Part shown: piece after piece, positions 18,004-27,693 of the stretch
How positions within the stretch are numbered: the first letter of the stretch is position 1
Layout: the number at the start of each line of letters is the position of its first letter
Origin: Candidatus Eisenbacteria bacterium
Lineage (GTDB): Bacteria; Eisenbacteria; RBG-16-71-46
Assembly (NCBI GenBank): GCA_020847735.1
Contig: JADLBL010000015.1
Location: 62,001 to 126,000 of the forward strand
Direction of reading: 5' to 3'
Length of the DNA: 64,000 nucleotides
Translations under genes and position numbers: made by a program
Notes under the pieces: model-generated
What the model was told of the DNA's origin: nothing
What the model saw: the letters and a program-made list of their open reading frames with translations, nothing else
Databases searched by the model: none

Positions 18004-21000
18004 CTACGGGCCGAGCTGCGCGCGCAGCGCCGCGAGCTGCGAGCCGCCGGGGACCGCGGCGATGCCGCGCTCGAGCGCCCGCCGCGCGCCGGCGCGATCG
18101 CCCGCGTCGAGTCGCGCCCTGGCCTCGAAGACGTAGGGCATCTCTTCGGCCGGCGCGAAGTGCTGCGCGGCGGCGAAGCGCGCCGCGGCTTCGAGGAGCC
18201 GGCCCCGGGCGACCTCGACGAGCCCGGCGCAGACGAGCGCGTCGGCCTTCTCCGCGCTCGTGCCGACCTCGAGCGCGCGCGCGACCGAGCGCAGCGCGGA
18301 GTCGGGCGCGTCCGAGAGCCGCTGCTGCTCGGCGAGCAGCACCCAGACGCGGCCGTTCCCCGGCGCCAGCGCCGCCGCGCGGTCGAGCAGCGCGCGCGAA
18401 TCCGCGGGGTTCCCGCGCAGGGAGGCCTCGCGCGCGGCGCGCAGCAGCGGCGGCACCTCACGCCCGCGCCGCTCGTCGGCCACCATCCGCTCGAGCCCCG
18501 CGGCCAGCGCGCCGAACCCCTCGGCGCGCGCGCCGGCGGCCACCGCTTCCGCCGTCTCGAGCCGCCCGGCATGCGCCAGCTCGCGGGCGCGCGCGGTGTA
18601 CCACGCCCCGGGTCCGCCCCAGTCCGCGAACAGCGCGGCCGCGTCGCGCCGCGTGCCGCGCGGCAGCGCCTGCGCGAGCGGCAGCGGACCGGACGACGCG
18701 AGGTGCGCGCGTTCGACCAGGTCCCTGGGCGCGCGGTACTCCACGTACGGGCGATCGTCGGTGTTCGCGGGCGCGCCCGCGGCGAGGGCGCGCAGCGAAT
18801 CGAGCGGCCCGATCCAGTAGCCGGCGACGCCTTCGGGGCCGAGCAGGCGCCCGCGCGCGAGCTCGTACCGCGCCGCCGGCGTCGAGAGCCGCGCCAGCGA
18901 CAGCGAGCGCGTCGAGTCGCAGGCCACGAGGATCAGGTCGGCGCCGCGCGCGCCGAGGAACGCCTGACCCTTCGGGAACGAGGCGAGGAACCCCGAGAGG
19001 ATCGAGCCGAAGGCGGTCGGCGAGATCTCGTAGAGCTGGATCCACTGGGTGAACACGCCGCCCGGCGCGAGGCGCGAGCGCACCAGCCGGTAGAAGTCGC
19101 GCGTGAACAGGTTGTTGACGCCGGCGAGCCAGGGATTCGAGGGCTCCGAGACGATCACGTCCCAGCGCTCGCGCGCGTGCTCGAGCACCGTGCGGCCGTC
19201 CTCGACGATCACGTGCACGCGCGGGTCGTCGAGCGGATCGCGGCCCCGCTCGTGGAAGAAGCGCGAGCCGTCGAGCACGGCGCGTTCGAGCTCGACGAGG
19301 TCGGTGCGGCCGGCGCCGGTCGCGAGCAGCGCCGCGAGCGTCACGCCCGAGCCCTGGCCGATCACCAGCGAGCGCGCCCCCGAGTCGGCGAGCGCGCCGG
19401 GCAGCAGCCCGCTCAGGGCCTGCGTCAGCATGTCGCTGCTGCTCGCGTCCACCTTGCCGCCGATGCGCAGCGCGGTGTTGTTCGAGAGCGTGTCGAGCGT
19501 GACCAGCACCGAGCCGTTGAGTCCCTCGCGGTACAGCAGCACCTTCTCGCGCCCGAGCGCGCGGCGGATGAGCGAGCCCTCGCCGCGGCCGGCGGCGGCT
19601 TCGAGGTAGGCACGCGCGTTGGGCCGGAACGCGCCGGCAGACATGAGCGAAGGGTCCCACGCGGGCGCGGCGAAGCACATCGCGACCGCCAGCGCGGCCG
19701 GCAGCGCCGAGAGCGCGCCGGCGCGCGCTCCCGCGCCACCCTCGCGCAGCGCCAGCGCCGCCGCGAGCACGGCGACCACGGCCGACAGCACGACGGCGGC
19801 GACGTGCGTGCCCTGCACGCCCAGGCCCGGCACCATCAGGTAACCTGCCACGAGCGAGCCCGCGATCGTGCCGGCGGTGTTCACGGCGTACGCTCGTCCG
19901 ACCGTGCCGGCGCTGCCTCCGCGCTGCAGGAAGCGCACCGCGACCGGGAAGACCGCGCCCATCGCCAGGCAGGGCACGAACACGACCGCCGCGACCAGCA
20001 CGAGCTGGGTGACGAACAGCCAGCCCCAGCTCGCGCCGGCCGCCACGGCGATCGCCAGGTAGCGGTCCGGCAGCTGCGGAAAGAGCCACAGCGCGAGCGC
20101 CGCCGACAGCGCCAGCAGGGCCTGCAGCGCCGCCAGCACCGCGAGCGATCGGACGCGCGCGATCCAGCGCCCGGCGAGCGCCGCGCCGATCGCCAGGCCC
20201 GCGAGATAGACGCCGAGCACGCCCGAGAACGAATAGACCGACGAGCCGAGGATGAGCCCGAAGAGCCGCACCCACGCCATCTGGAACGCGAGCGCCGCGA
20301 AGCCCGAGAGCGCGAGCCCGGCCGCCACCAGCGCGCGCGCGCCGGGGCCGATGAGAGCGGTCCCCTCCGGCGGCGCGTCCGCGGCGGGCTGCGGCCCGCG
20401 GGCGGCGGCCGGCGGCGCCGCGCGAAGCGCCACGAGCGCCGCGACGACGTTGAGCGCCACCGCCGCGAAGCTGGCCGCCAGCAGTCCGACGGCGGGCACG
20501 AGGACGAAACCCGCGAGCCACGAGCCGGCCACCGCGCCCGCGGTGTTGATCGCGTAGAGCCGCGCGAGCGCCGGCCCGACGAGCTCGTGCTCGAAATAGT
20601 CCACGAGCACCGGCAGCGTCGCGCCCATCAGCAGCGTCGGCGGCAGCAGCACCACGAACACGATCGCGAAGCGGGCGGCCGCGAACGCCGCCGTTCCCCC
20701 GCCCAGCGCGTGGTAGAGCCCGCCGAAGCCCGGCAGCAGGGCGCGCAGCAGCGGCACGGAGATCAGTCCGAACGCAGCGATGCCCAGCTCGAGATAGGCG
20801 TACCGGCGCGCCCCGCGCCCCGGAGCCGAGAGCCAGGGCCCGAGCCGCCAGGCGCCGAGCGCGAGACCGCACAGGAAGGCCGCCACCACCGTCGAGATCG
20901 CGTGCAGCGAATTGCCGAGCACGTGCGACAGCTCCTTCGACCACACCACCTCGTAGAGCAGCCCGGCGGCGCCCGAGAGCAGGAAGCAGACCGCCGCCCA

Positions 21001-21129
21001 CGCGGGCAGCGCCGCGCGGCGGGCGGATCCCGCCGGAGCGGCCTCGTGCGCCGGCGCGGCGGCGGCCTCGCGGCCCGAGGAGCGGCCGGGGCGGCGCTCC
21101 GCGGATCGGGGGGGCCTGCGTGAGGTCAC
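18004..21129 (-). CDS. Fused MFS-type membrane domain / spermidine synthase-like protein with TPR tail
   Basis: A protein of about 1041 residues in three parts: two blocks of six to seven membrane spans (LSGAAGLLYEVVWSKELSHVLG marks the first), a spermidine-synthase-like Rossmann domain in the second half (SLVIGQGSGVTLAALL, VSEPSNPWLAGVNNLFTRDFY), and about 150 Ala/Arg-rich TPR-like residues at the end. Such fused transporter/spermidine synthase proteins are widespread in high-GC bacteria but their substrate is unproven; the usual GGGxG nucleotide loop is GQGSG here. The GTG start 21129 overlaps the TSUP stop by four bases (GTGA), indicating translational coupling. Confidence 0.82.
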   Translation of the reverse strand: MTSRRPPRSAERRPGRSSGREAAAAPAHEAAPAGSARRAALPAWAAVCFLLSGAAGLLYEVVWSKELSHVLGNSLHAISTVVAAFLCGLALGAWRLGPWLSAPGRGARRYAYLELGIAAFGLISVPLLRALLPGFGGLYHALGGGTAAFAAARFAIVFVVLLPPTLLMGATLPVLVDYFEHELVGPALARLYAINTAGAVAGSWLAGFVLVPAVGLLAASFAAVALNVVAALVALRAAPPAAARGPQPAADAPPEGTALIGPGARALVAAGLALSGFAALAFQMAWVRLFGLILGSSVYSFSGVLGVYLAGLAIGAALAGRWIARVRSLAVLAALQALLALSAALALWLFPQLPDRYLAIAVAAGASWGWLFVTQLVLVAAVVFVPCLAMGAVFPVAVRFLQRGGSAGTVGRAYAVNTAGTIAGSLVAGYLMVPGLGVQGTHVAAVVLSAVVAVLAAALALREGGAGARAGALSALPAALAVAMCFAAPAWDPSLMSAGAFRPNARAYLEAAAGRGEGSLIRRALGREKVLLYREGLNGSVLVTLDTLSNNTALRIGGKVDASSSDMLTQALSGLLPGALADSGARSLVIGQGSGVTLAALLATGAGRTDLVELERAVLDGSRFFHERGRDPLDDPRVHVIVEDGRTVLEHARERWDVIVSEPSNPWLAGVNNLFTRDFYRLVRSRLAPGGVFTQWIQLYEISPTAFGSILSGFLASFPKGQAFLGARGADLILVACDSTRSLSLARLSTPAARYELARGRLLGPEGVAGYWIGPLDSLRALAAGAPANTDDRPYVEYRAPRDLVERAHLASSGPLPLAQALPRGTRRDAAALFADWGGPGAWYTARARELAHAGRLETAEAVAAGARAEGFGALAAGLERMVADERRGREVPPLLRAAREASLRGNPADSRALLDRAAALAPGNGRVWVLLAEQQRLSDAPDSALRSVARALEVGTSAEKADALVCAGLVEVARGRLLEAAARFAAAQHFAPAEEMPYVFEARARLDAGDRAGARRALERGIAAVPGGSQLAALRAQLGP

Positions 21130-21950
21130 GGCGTGCCCGTCTGCAGCGCGAGGAGCAGAATGCGCACGCCGACCAGGCCGAGCGCCAGCGCCAGCGAGCG
21201 CATGATCCACACGCCGCCGACACGCTTCGACAGCGCCGCCCCGATCTGCGCGCCGACGAGCACGCCGGCGCCGATCGCGGCCACGCGGCCCAGACCCGGC
21301 AGCAGCTCGCCGTTCGACAGGTGCACGATCGTCCCTGCCAGCGCCATCACCGCCAGCACGAAGTGCGACGTCGCCGTCGCGACGTGGACCGGGAATCCGA
21401 GCACCTGCGTCAGCACCGGCACGTGAATGATCCCGCCGCCGATCCCGAGCACGCTCGAGGCGAAGCCGACGAACACGCTGATGGCGATGCCGAGCCACGG
21501 CTCGTAGGACCAGCGGTGCACGGTGCCGTCGCGCTCGGTCAGCTGCCGCGCGAAGGACCCGGTCGCGTGGCCCTCGCCGCCGTCGCGCCGCAGCGGACGC
21601 CACAGCAGGTACAGCGAACCGAGCAGCAGCAGCACGCCGAACAGCAGGTCGAAGCTCCGGCGCGGAATGCGGGCCGTCGCCATCGCCCCGAGCACCGCGC
21701 CGGGAATCGTGGCGGCCGCGAACATCCAGCCCGAGCGGAAGTCCACGCGCCGCATGCGCGAGTAGGCGAACGACCCCGAGGCGGCGTTCAGGCACACCAC
21801 CGCCAGCGAGATGCCGGTGACGAGCGCCGGCGAATCCTTCGGGTAGAGCAGCAGCAGCACCGGCACGAGCACGAAACCGCCACCCGCGCCGATCAGGGTT
21901 CCGAACGCGCCGACCAGCACCCCGAGCAGGGCCAGTCCGGCCGGGTTCAC
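21126..21950 (-). CDS. TSUP/TauE-SafE family permease
   Basis: A 274-residue membrane protein with about eight spans. The two internal repeats carry the TSUP signatures GTLIGAGGGFVLVPVLLL and SSVLGIGGGIIHVPVL, as in sulfite, sulfonate or other anion exporters. Its GTG start overlaps the S9 peptidase stop (GTGA at 21947-21950), and its own stop overlaps the next start the same way. Possible substrates are sulfite or organosulfur anions by family; the neighbours do not decide. Confidence 0.87.
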   Translation of the reverse strand: MNPAGLALLGVLVGAFGTLIGAGGGFVLVPVLLLLYPKDSPALVTGISLAVVCLNAASGSFAYSRMRRVDFRSGWMFAAATIPGAVLGAMATARIPRRSFDLLFGVLLLLGSLYLLWRPLRRDGGEGHATGSFARQLTERDGTVHRWSYEPWLGIAISVFVGFASSVLGIGGGIIHVPVLTQVLGFPVHVATATSHFVLAVMALAGTIVHLSNGELLPGLGRVAAIGAGVLVGAQIGAALSKRVGGVWIMRSLALALGLVGVRILLLALQTGTP

Positions 21951-23956
21951 GCCCCCATCCAGCGGGCCAGCCAGGCGAGCACCTCTCGATACCAGAGCAG
22001 CGAGTTGCGCGGCTTGAGAATCCAGTGGTTCTCGTCGGGGAAGTACACGAGCCGCGCCGGCACGCCCTTCGCCTTGAGCACGCCGTAGATCAGCAGGCCC
22101 TGCCCGACCGGCACGCGGTAGTCGCGCTCGCCGTGGATCACCAGCATCGGCGTCTTCATGCCGCCGGCGAAGCGGATCGGCGACCAGCGGTCCTGCTTCT
22201 CGAGCCCGTCCCAGACCTCGCCGCCCGAGGCGCGGCCGCGGCCCTGCGTCACGTCGCTCGCGTACTGGCCGGTCAGGTCCGCGACGCCGGCGTGGTTGAC
22301 GATGCACCGGAAGCGGTCCGTGTGCCCGGCGATCCAGCTCATCATGTAGCCGCCGTACGAGCCGCCGGCCGCGGACATCCTCGACTCGTCCACCCAGCCG
22401 GTCGCGACCAGCGCATCGGTCGCCCGCATCACGTCCTCGAACGGGCGCAGCGCCCACTCGCCCTGGATGCGCTGCGCGAAGTCCTGCCCCCAGCTCGTCG
22501 AGCCCTGGAAGTTGACGAGCGCCGCCACGTAGCCCGGCGCGGCAAAGAGCTGCGCGTTCCAGCGCGCGTGGAACGCGTCGGCCGAGATGCCGTGCGGGCC
22601 GCCGTGGACGACGTGGACGAGCGGGTGGCGGCGGGCCGGATCGAAGCCGGGCGGCAGCACGACGAACATCTGCACCGTCTCGCCGCCGGCGCCGGCGAAG
22701 GTCAGCTCGCGGACCTCGCCGGTCGCGAAGCCGGCGGCGACATCGGCGGTGAAGCGGGTGAGCTTCGCGAGCCCGCGGCCGTCGAGTCCGACCGCGTGCA
22801 CCTCGGCCGGCTCGGCGAGCGACTGCAGGGTGAAGAACACGCGCCCGTCCGAGCCGACGCTGAAGCCGGCCGCGCTCCCCTGCGTGGTCAGCGCGCGCGG
22901 CGCGCCGCCGCCGCTCCAGGCCCAGAGCTTGAGCCGCGCCGCGTCCTCGGCGGCGATCACCAGCGTGCCGTCGGGCGCGAACTCCCAGTGCACCGGCAAG
23001 CGGTCCCAGCCCCCGAGCCACTCGGAGTGCCGGCCGGTGGCGCGCTCCCAGCGCCACAGCTTCGCGTGGTCGGCGTAGAACTCGGGATCGCTGGTGCGCC
23101 CGTAGACGACGTACGCGCCGTCCGGGGACCAGCGCGGCGCCAGCGACTCGGCCGGGTTCGTCTCGGTGATGCAGCGCAGGGGTCCGCCCGCCACCGGAAC
23201 GACGAACACCTGCGAGAGCAGCAGCGAGCGCTTCGGATCGAACACGATCCCGGCAAGGGCGATCTCGCGGCCGTCGGGCGAGAGGTCGTACTGCCCGGAC
23301 GGATCCATCCACTCGAACCACAGCGACGATTCGGGCGTCAGGTCCCGCGCCTCGCCGCTGGCGGCGTCCACGTGCCACAGGTGCACGACCTCGCCGGTCG
23401 TGAGCCAGGTGTCCCAGTAACGGTAGACGCGCTCCTCGGTGACGTGCGCGCGGACCGGGTCGGCGGCGCGGCGCTCGAGCTCGGCGGCGGTCGCCTCGGG
23501 GGTCGCGTGGTCCTTCAGCAGCATGCCGGCGCAGATCAGGCCCGAGCCGTCGGGCAGCCAGCGCGGGTCGAAGACGCCGAGCGGCAGCCGGGTCAGCCGG
23601 CGCGCCTCGCCACCCGCCATCGGCAGCAGCATGAGCTGCGCCTTGCCGCCGGCGTCCTTGCGCGTGAAGGCGAGCTGCGAGCCGTCGGGCGAAAGCCGCG
23701 GCTCCTGCGCGGAGGCCTCGGCGCCGGTCAGCGCGCGCGGCTCGCCCGAGCCGTCGGCGGCGACGAGCCACAGCCGCGTCGTGGGCGTGTTCTTCTCGAG
23801 ATCGTAGATGGTGACCGGTACGACCATCCACCGGCCGTCGGCCGAGACCTCGGGCGTGCCGACGCGCGGCAGCTTCCACAGGTCCTCGGCGGTCATCGGC
23901 CGCGCGCCCTCGCGCGCGGGATACAACGTCGTCAGCGGCTGCTCGAGCACGGACAT
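21947..23956 (-). CDS. S9 family prolyl oligopeptidase-like serine peptidase
   Basis: A 669-residue protein with an N-terminal seven-bladed propeller built of WD40/TolB-like repeats (about 30-400: LSPDGSQLAFTRKD, LSPDGREIALAG, WSPDGAYVVYGR) and a C-terminal alpha/beta-hydrolase domain. The nucleophile elbow is GGSYGGYM at about residue 533, the acid is in LVIHGERDYRVP near 609 and the His in PDENHWI near 640. This layout matches acylaminoacyl- and dipeptidyl-peptidases. No signal peptide is apparent with the chosen start (MSVLEQ, ATG 23956, GGAGAG site), suggesting a cytoplasmic peptidase. First gene of a three-gene coupled operon, divergent from aceE. Confidence 0.92.
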   Translation of the reverse strand: MSVLEQPLTTLYPAREGARPMTAEDLWKLPRVGTPEVSADGRWMVVPVTIYDLEKNTPTTRLWLVAADGSGEPRALTGAEASAQEPRLSPDGSQLAFTRKDAGGKAQLMLLPMAGGEARRLTRLPLGVFDPRWLPDGSGLICAGMLLKDHATPEATAAELERRAADPVRAHVTEERVYRYWDTWLTTGEVVHLWHVDAASGEARDLTPESSLWFEWMDPSGQYDLSPDGREIALAGIVFDPKRSLLLSQVFVVPVAGGPLRCITETNPAESLAPRWSPDGAYVVYGRTSDPEFYADHAKLWRWERATGRHSEWLGGWDRLPVHWEFAPDGTLVIAAEDAARLKLWAWSGGGAPRALTTQGSAAGFSVGSDGRVFFTLQSLAEPAEVHAVGLDGRGLAKLTRFTADVAAGFATGEVRELTFAGAGGETVQMFVVLPPGFDPARRHPLVHVVHGGPHGISADAFHARWNAQLFAAPGYVAALVNFQGSTSWGQDFAQRIQGEWALRPFEDVMRATDALVATGWVDESRMSAAGGSYGGYMMSWIAGHTDRFRCIVNHAGVADLTGQYASDVTQGRGRASGGEVWDGLEKQDRWSPIRFAGGMKTPMLVIHGERDYRVPVGQGLLIYGVLKAKGVPARLVYFPDENHWILKPRNSLLWYREVLAWLARWMGA

Positions 23957-23997
23957 GGCGGCTCTCCGGAAGCGGGGGTTCGAACGGCGAAGCGTGC

Positions 23998-24003
23998 AGT
24001 CTA
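23998..24003 (-). promoter_or_regulatory. -10 candidate for the S9 peptidase operon
   Basis: TAGACT on the minus strand (24003-23998), about 40 bases before ATG 23956. The -35 region is weak. The same hexamer occurs upstream of the diguanylate cyclase gene. Confidence 0.25.
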
Positions 24004-24078
24004 GCGTAGGACCGTGGAGTTTCATCAGTTTCAGCGGCCGGGTGCGGCCCGCGGCCGCGCCGGGCGCGGTGCGCCGGC

Positions 24079-24107
24079 TTGCCGCGTTCCGGGGCCGACC
24101 CTATCCT
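24079..24107 (+). promoter_or_regulatory. Promoter candidate for aceE
   Basis: TTGCCG (24079-24084) and TATCCT (24102-24107) are separated by 17 bases, about 145 bases before ATG 24252. The ECF sigma gene at 35.6 kb has the same -35 and spacing. Confidence 0.45.
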
Positions 24108-24251
24108 GCCAGCCGTACATCCAACTCGCCGGCGGGGGGCCTTCCGCCCGGCCGCGACGGCCGCGCATCCCGCGCGCCGACCCCCCGATCCGCGCCACAC
24201 ATCCCGGTATTGCGGCCGGCGCCCGATCCGCGCCGCGCCTCCGAGAGGCCC

Positions 24252-26993
24252 ATGAGCACACTGGAGCAGAGCGTGAACGTCAACGACCGCCGCGAAAGCG
24301 AGCGCTTCTTCCTCAACCTGCTGCACGGCTTCAAGCGGCAGGTTCCCGACAGCGACCCCAACGAGACGCAGGACTGGCTCGATTCGCTCGAGGATATCGT
24401 CCGGGTCCACGGCCGCGAGCGCGCGGACTTCCTGCTGCGCCGGCTGCTCAAGCGGGCTCGTCAGCTCAACGTCGGGCTGCCCGGACTAGTGCAGTCGCGC
24501 TACATCAACACCATCTCGACCGAGCAGGAGCCGCCCTTCCCCGGCGACGAGCAGCTCGAGAAGCGCATCCGCCGCGTCATCCGCTGGAACGCGGCGGCGA
24601 TGGTCGTGCACGCGAACAAGCTGTCGGCCGGCATCGGCGGGCACCTGTCCACCTACGCGTCGGCGGCCACGCTGTACGAGGTCGGCTTCAATCACTTCTT
24701 CCGCGGCAAGGACGACGGCGGATCCGGCGACCAGGTGTTCTTCCAGGGGCACGCCTCGCCCGGCATCTACGCGCGCGCGTTCCTCGAGGGCCGGCTGAGC
24801 GAGGCGCAGATCGAGAACTTCCGCCGCGAAGTGGGCGGCTCCGGCCTGCCCAGCTATCCGCATCCGCGCCTGCTTCCCGACTTCTGGGAGTTCCCCACGG
24901 TCAGCATGGGCCTCGGGCCGATGAACGCCATCTACCAGGCGCGCTTCAATCGCTACCTCGCGGCGCGCAAGCTCGCGGACACGTCGAACTCGCACGTCTG
25001 GGGCTTCCTCGGCGACGGCGAGATGGACGAGGCCGAGGCCACCGGCGCGCTGACGCTGGCCTCGCGCGAGAACCTCGACAACCTGACGTTCGTCATCAAC
25101 TGCAACCTGCAGCGGCTCGACGGTCCGGTGCGCGGCAACGGCAAGGTCATCCAGGAACTCGAGGCCGTCTTCACCGGCGCGGGCTGGAACGTCATCAAGG
25201 TGATCCTGGCGCGCGAGTGGGATCCGCTGCTGGCCATGGACGTGGACGGCGTGCTCCTCGACCGGCTCAACGAGACGGTGGACGGCGACTGGCAGAAGTA
25301 CCAGGTGGAGTCCGGAGCCTACGTGCGCCAGCACTTCTTCGGCACCGACCCGCGGCTGCTGGCGATGGTCGAGCACCTCTCGGACGACGACATCAAGCAC
25401 CTGCGCCGCGGCGGCCACGATTACCACAAGGTCTACGCGGCCTACGCCGCGGCGCTGGCGACCCGGGGCCGCCCGACCGTGATCCTCGCCAAGACGGTCA
25501 AGGGCTGGACGCTCGGCACCGGCGCCGAAGCCCGCAACATGACGCACCAGAAGAAGAAGCTCGACCTCGAGGAGCTCAAGCGTTTCCGCGACGTGCTCGA
25601 ACTGCCGATCCCCGACAAGAAAATCGCCGACGCGCCGCTGTACCACCCGGGTGCGGACAGCGAGGAGGTGCGCTACCTGCTCGAGCGCCGGCGCGCGCTC
25701 GGCGGTTGCATCCCGAAGCGCATCGTGCGCGCGAAGCCGCTGCCCGCTCCGCCCGCGAAGGCGTTCGGCGAGTTCGACGGCGGCACGCCCGAGGGCCAGG
25801 TCGTCTCGACGACCATGGTGCTCGGCAAGCTCATGCGCAACCTGCTCCGGGACCCGGACTACGGCCGCCGCATCGTGCCGATCATTCCCGACGAGGCGCG
25901 CACGTTCGGCATGGAGGTGCTGTTCCGCGAGATCGGCATCTACCAGCCGCTCGGCCAGAAGTACGACCCCGTGGACAGCAAGCTCGTGCTCTCGTACACC
26001 GAGAAGCCCGACGGGCAGCTGCTCGAGGAGGGCATCACCGAGGCCGGGTCGGTCGCGTCCTTCACGGCGGCGGGCACGAGCTACTCGACGCACGGCACGA
26101 CGACGATTCCGTTCTACGTCTTCTACTCGATGTTCGGCTTCCAGCGCACGATGGACTTCATCTGGGCGTTCGGCGACGCGCGCGGGCGCGGCTTCCTGTG
26201 CGGCGGGACCGCCGGCCGCACCACGCTGAACGGCGAAGGGCTGCAGCACGAGGACGGCCACAGCCACCTGCTCGCCTCGGCCGTGCCCAACTGCGTGGCC
26301 TACGACGCGGCGTTCGCCTACGAGCTGGCGACGATCGTGCGCGACGGACTGCGCCGCATGTACCAGTCGGGCGAGGACGTCTTCTACTACCTGTCGGTCT
26401 ACAACCAGGACTACGCGCAGCCGGCGAAGCCCGCCGACGTGGACGAGGGAATCCTCAAGGGCCTTTATCGGTTCCGGCGCTCCGATTCGTCCGCGAAGAC
26501 GAAGGCGCAACTCGTCGGCAGCGGCGTGCTCCTGCTTCAGGTGCTGCGGGCGCAGGAGATGCTGGCGGAGAAGTGGAACGTGGCGGCCGACGTGTGGAGC
26601 ATGACGAGCGCCCAGCAGCTGCGGAACGAGGCGCTGTCGGTCGAGCGCTGGAACCGCCTGCACCCGCTCGAGAAGCCGCGCGTGCCGTACGTGACGCAGG
26701 CGCTCGGCGGCGCCGAAGGCCCGGTGGTGGTCTCCAGCGACTGGATGAAGTCGGTGAACGACATGCCGGCACGCTGGGTGCCGAACCGCTTCGTGGCCCT
26801 GGGCACCGACGGCTTCGGCCGCAGCGACACCCGCGAGGCCCTGCGCCGGCACTTCGAGGTGGACGCCGAGCACGTCGTCGTCGCGACGCTGCACGCGCTC
26901 ATGCGGGAAGGCGCCGTGAAGCCGGAAACGGTCGCGCAGGCGATCCGCGAGTACGGCATCGACCCGGAGAAGCCCGAGCCGCGGGACGCCTGA
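24252..26993 (+). CDS. aceE: Pyruvate dehydrogenase E1, homodimeric type
   Basis: A 913-residue homodimeric pyruvate dehydrogenase E1 that decarboxylates pyruvate with thiamine diphosphate and reductively acetylates the lipoyl domain of E2. It reads end to end like E. coli AceE (887 residues): RYINTIS near 83, the histidine loop HLSTYASAATLYEVGFNHFF at 131-150, the ThDP/Mg motif GDGEMDEAEATGAL (from 254) closing at NCNLQRLDGPVRGN, and the second-half GGTAGRTTLNGEGLQHEDGHSH. ATG 24252 is preceded by GAGAGG. Transcribed alone and ended by a strong hairpin. Its likely E2 partner is encoded at 48.6-49.9 kb beside lipB and lipA; no E3 gene lies in the window. Confidence 0.97.
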   Translation: MSTLEQSVNVNDRRESERFFLNLLHGFKRQVPDSDPNETQDWLDSLEDIVRVHGRERADFLLRRLLKRARQLNVGLPGLVQSRYINTISTEQEPPFPGDEQLEKRIRRVIRWNAAAMVVHANKLSAGIGGHLSTYASAATLYEVGFNHFFRGKDDGGSGDQVFFQGHASPGIYARAFLEGRLSEAQIENFRREVGGSGLPSYPHPRLLPDFWEFPTVSMGLGPMNAIYQARFNRYLAARKLADTSNSHVWGFLGDGEMDEAEATGALTLASRENLDNLTFVINCNLQRLDGPVRGNGKVIQELEAVFTGAGWNVIKVILAREWDPLLAMDVDGVLLDRLNETVDGDWQKYQVESGAYVRQHFFGTDPRLLAMVEHLSDDDIKHLRRGGHDYHKVYAAYAAALATRGRPTVILAKTVKGWTLGTGAEARNMTHQKKKLDLEELKRFRDVLELPIPDKKIADAPLYHPGADSEEVRYLLERRRALGGCIPKRIVRAKPLPAPPAKAFGEFDGGTPEGQVVSTTMVLGKLMRNLLRDPDYGRRIVPIIPDEARTFGMEVLFREIGIYQPLGQKYDPVDSKLVLSYTEKPDGQLLEEGITEAGSVASFTAAGTSYSTHGTTTIPFYVFYSMFGFQRTMDFIWAFGDARGRGFLCGGTAGRTTLNGEGLQHEDGHSHLLASAVPNCVAYDAAFAYELATIVRDGLRRMYQSGEDVFYYLSVYNQDYAQPAKPADVDEGILKGLYRFRRSDSSAKTKAQLVGSGVLLLQVLRAQEMLAEKWNVAADVWSMTSAQQLRNEALSVERWNRLHPLEKPRVPYVTQALGGAEGPVVVSSDWMKSVNDMPARWVPNRFVALGTDGFGRSDTREALRRHFEVDAEHVVVATLHALMREGAVKPETVAQAIREYGIDPEKPEPRDA

Positions 26994-27014
26994 CCCGCGT
27001 CCCGGCCCCGGCGC

Positions 27015-27061
27015 GCGCCGCGCTCCGGTTCGCGCGACGGCGCGGGCACGGAGCGCGGCGC
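27015..27061. terminator. Long inverted repeat between convergent aceE and GNAT genes
   Basis: A perfect 13-bp inverted repeat (27015-27027 with 27049-27061) with a 21-nt loop lies between the two convergent stop codons. There is no T-tract, so it may act as a bidirectional, T-less terminator. Confidence 0.5.
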
Positions 27062-27095
27062 GGCGCCTTCCGGCCCGTGCGCTCCTCCGGCGGAC

Positions 27096-27686
27096 TCAAC
27101 CCCGCGCCAGCAGCGACTCGATGTGGGCTTTCGTCGCCGGCCACTCGTCGTCAATGACGCTGAACCAGACGGTGTCGCGGCGGCTGCCGTCCTCGTGGAA
27201 CATCCACTTGCGAAAGGTGCCTTCTTCGACGAAACGCAGCCGTCGCATCGCCGCCTTCGACTTCTCGTTGCCGAGGCTGGTCTTGAGCTCGACGCGCAGC
27301 AACCGCCAGGTTTCGAACGCGTGCGTCAGCATGAGCAGCTTGGCTTCGGTGTTGAGCGCCGTGCGCTGGAACTCCGTGCCCAGCCACGTCCAGCCGATCT
27401 CGGCCCGCCGGTATTCGGGCACGATGTTGCCGAAGCGCGTGCTGCCGGCGATGCGGCCGCTCGCACGGTGGACCGTGACGAAGGGCAACGCGACGCCCCG
27501 CGCCTGATCCTCGAGCGCGCGTTCGAAGTACCGCCGCAGCGCCGCGGGCCCGTCCACCTTCGCGACCGTGAGGCGCCACAGCGACGGCTCGAGCCCGATG
27601 GCCACGAGCCCCTCCCAGTGCCGGCCGAGGTCGAGCGGCTCGAGCCGCACGTGGCGGCCCTCGAGCACGACGGGTCGGAGGTCCAT
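27096..27686 (-). CDS. GNAT N-acetyltransferase, RimJ/RimL type
   Basis: A 196-residue GNAT of the RimJ/RimL (COG1670) type with the pattern GRHVRLEPLDLGRHWEGL at the start, IGWTWLGTEFQRTALNTEAKLLML for the acetyl-CoA pyrophosphate-binding helix region, and NEKSKAAMRRLRFVEEGTFRKW near the end, the usual N-x-x-S-x-x-x-x-x-x-x-L-G-F-x-x-E-G motif. The ordinary QxxG loop is degenerate. Such enzymes acetylate N-termini, antibiotics or metabolites; the substrate is unknown. It lies eight bases after the PPOX-fold gene, so the two are co-transcribed. Confidence 0.87.
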   Translation of the reverse strand: MDLRPVVLEGRHVRLEPLDLGRHWEGLVAIGLEPSLWRLTVAKVDGPAALRRYFERALEDQARGVALPFVTVHRASGRIAGSTRFGNIVPEYRRAEIGWTWLGTEFQRTALNTEAKLLMLTHAFETWRLLRVELKTSLGNEKSKAAMRRLRFVEEGTFRKWMFHEDGSRRDTVWFSVIDDEWPATKAHIESLLARG

Positions 27687-27693
27687 GGCGGCG

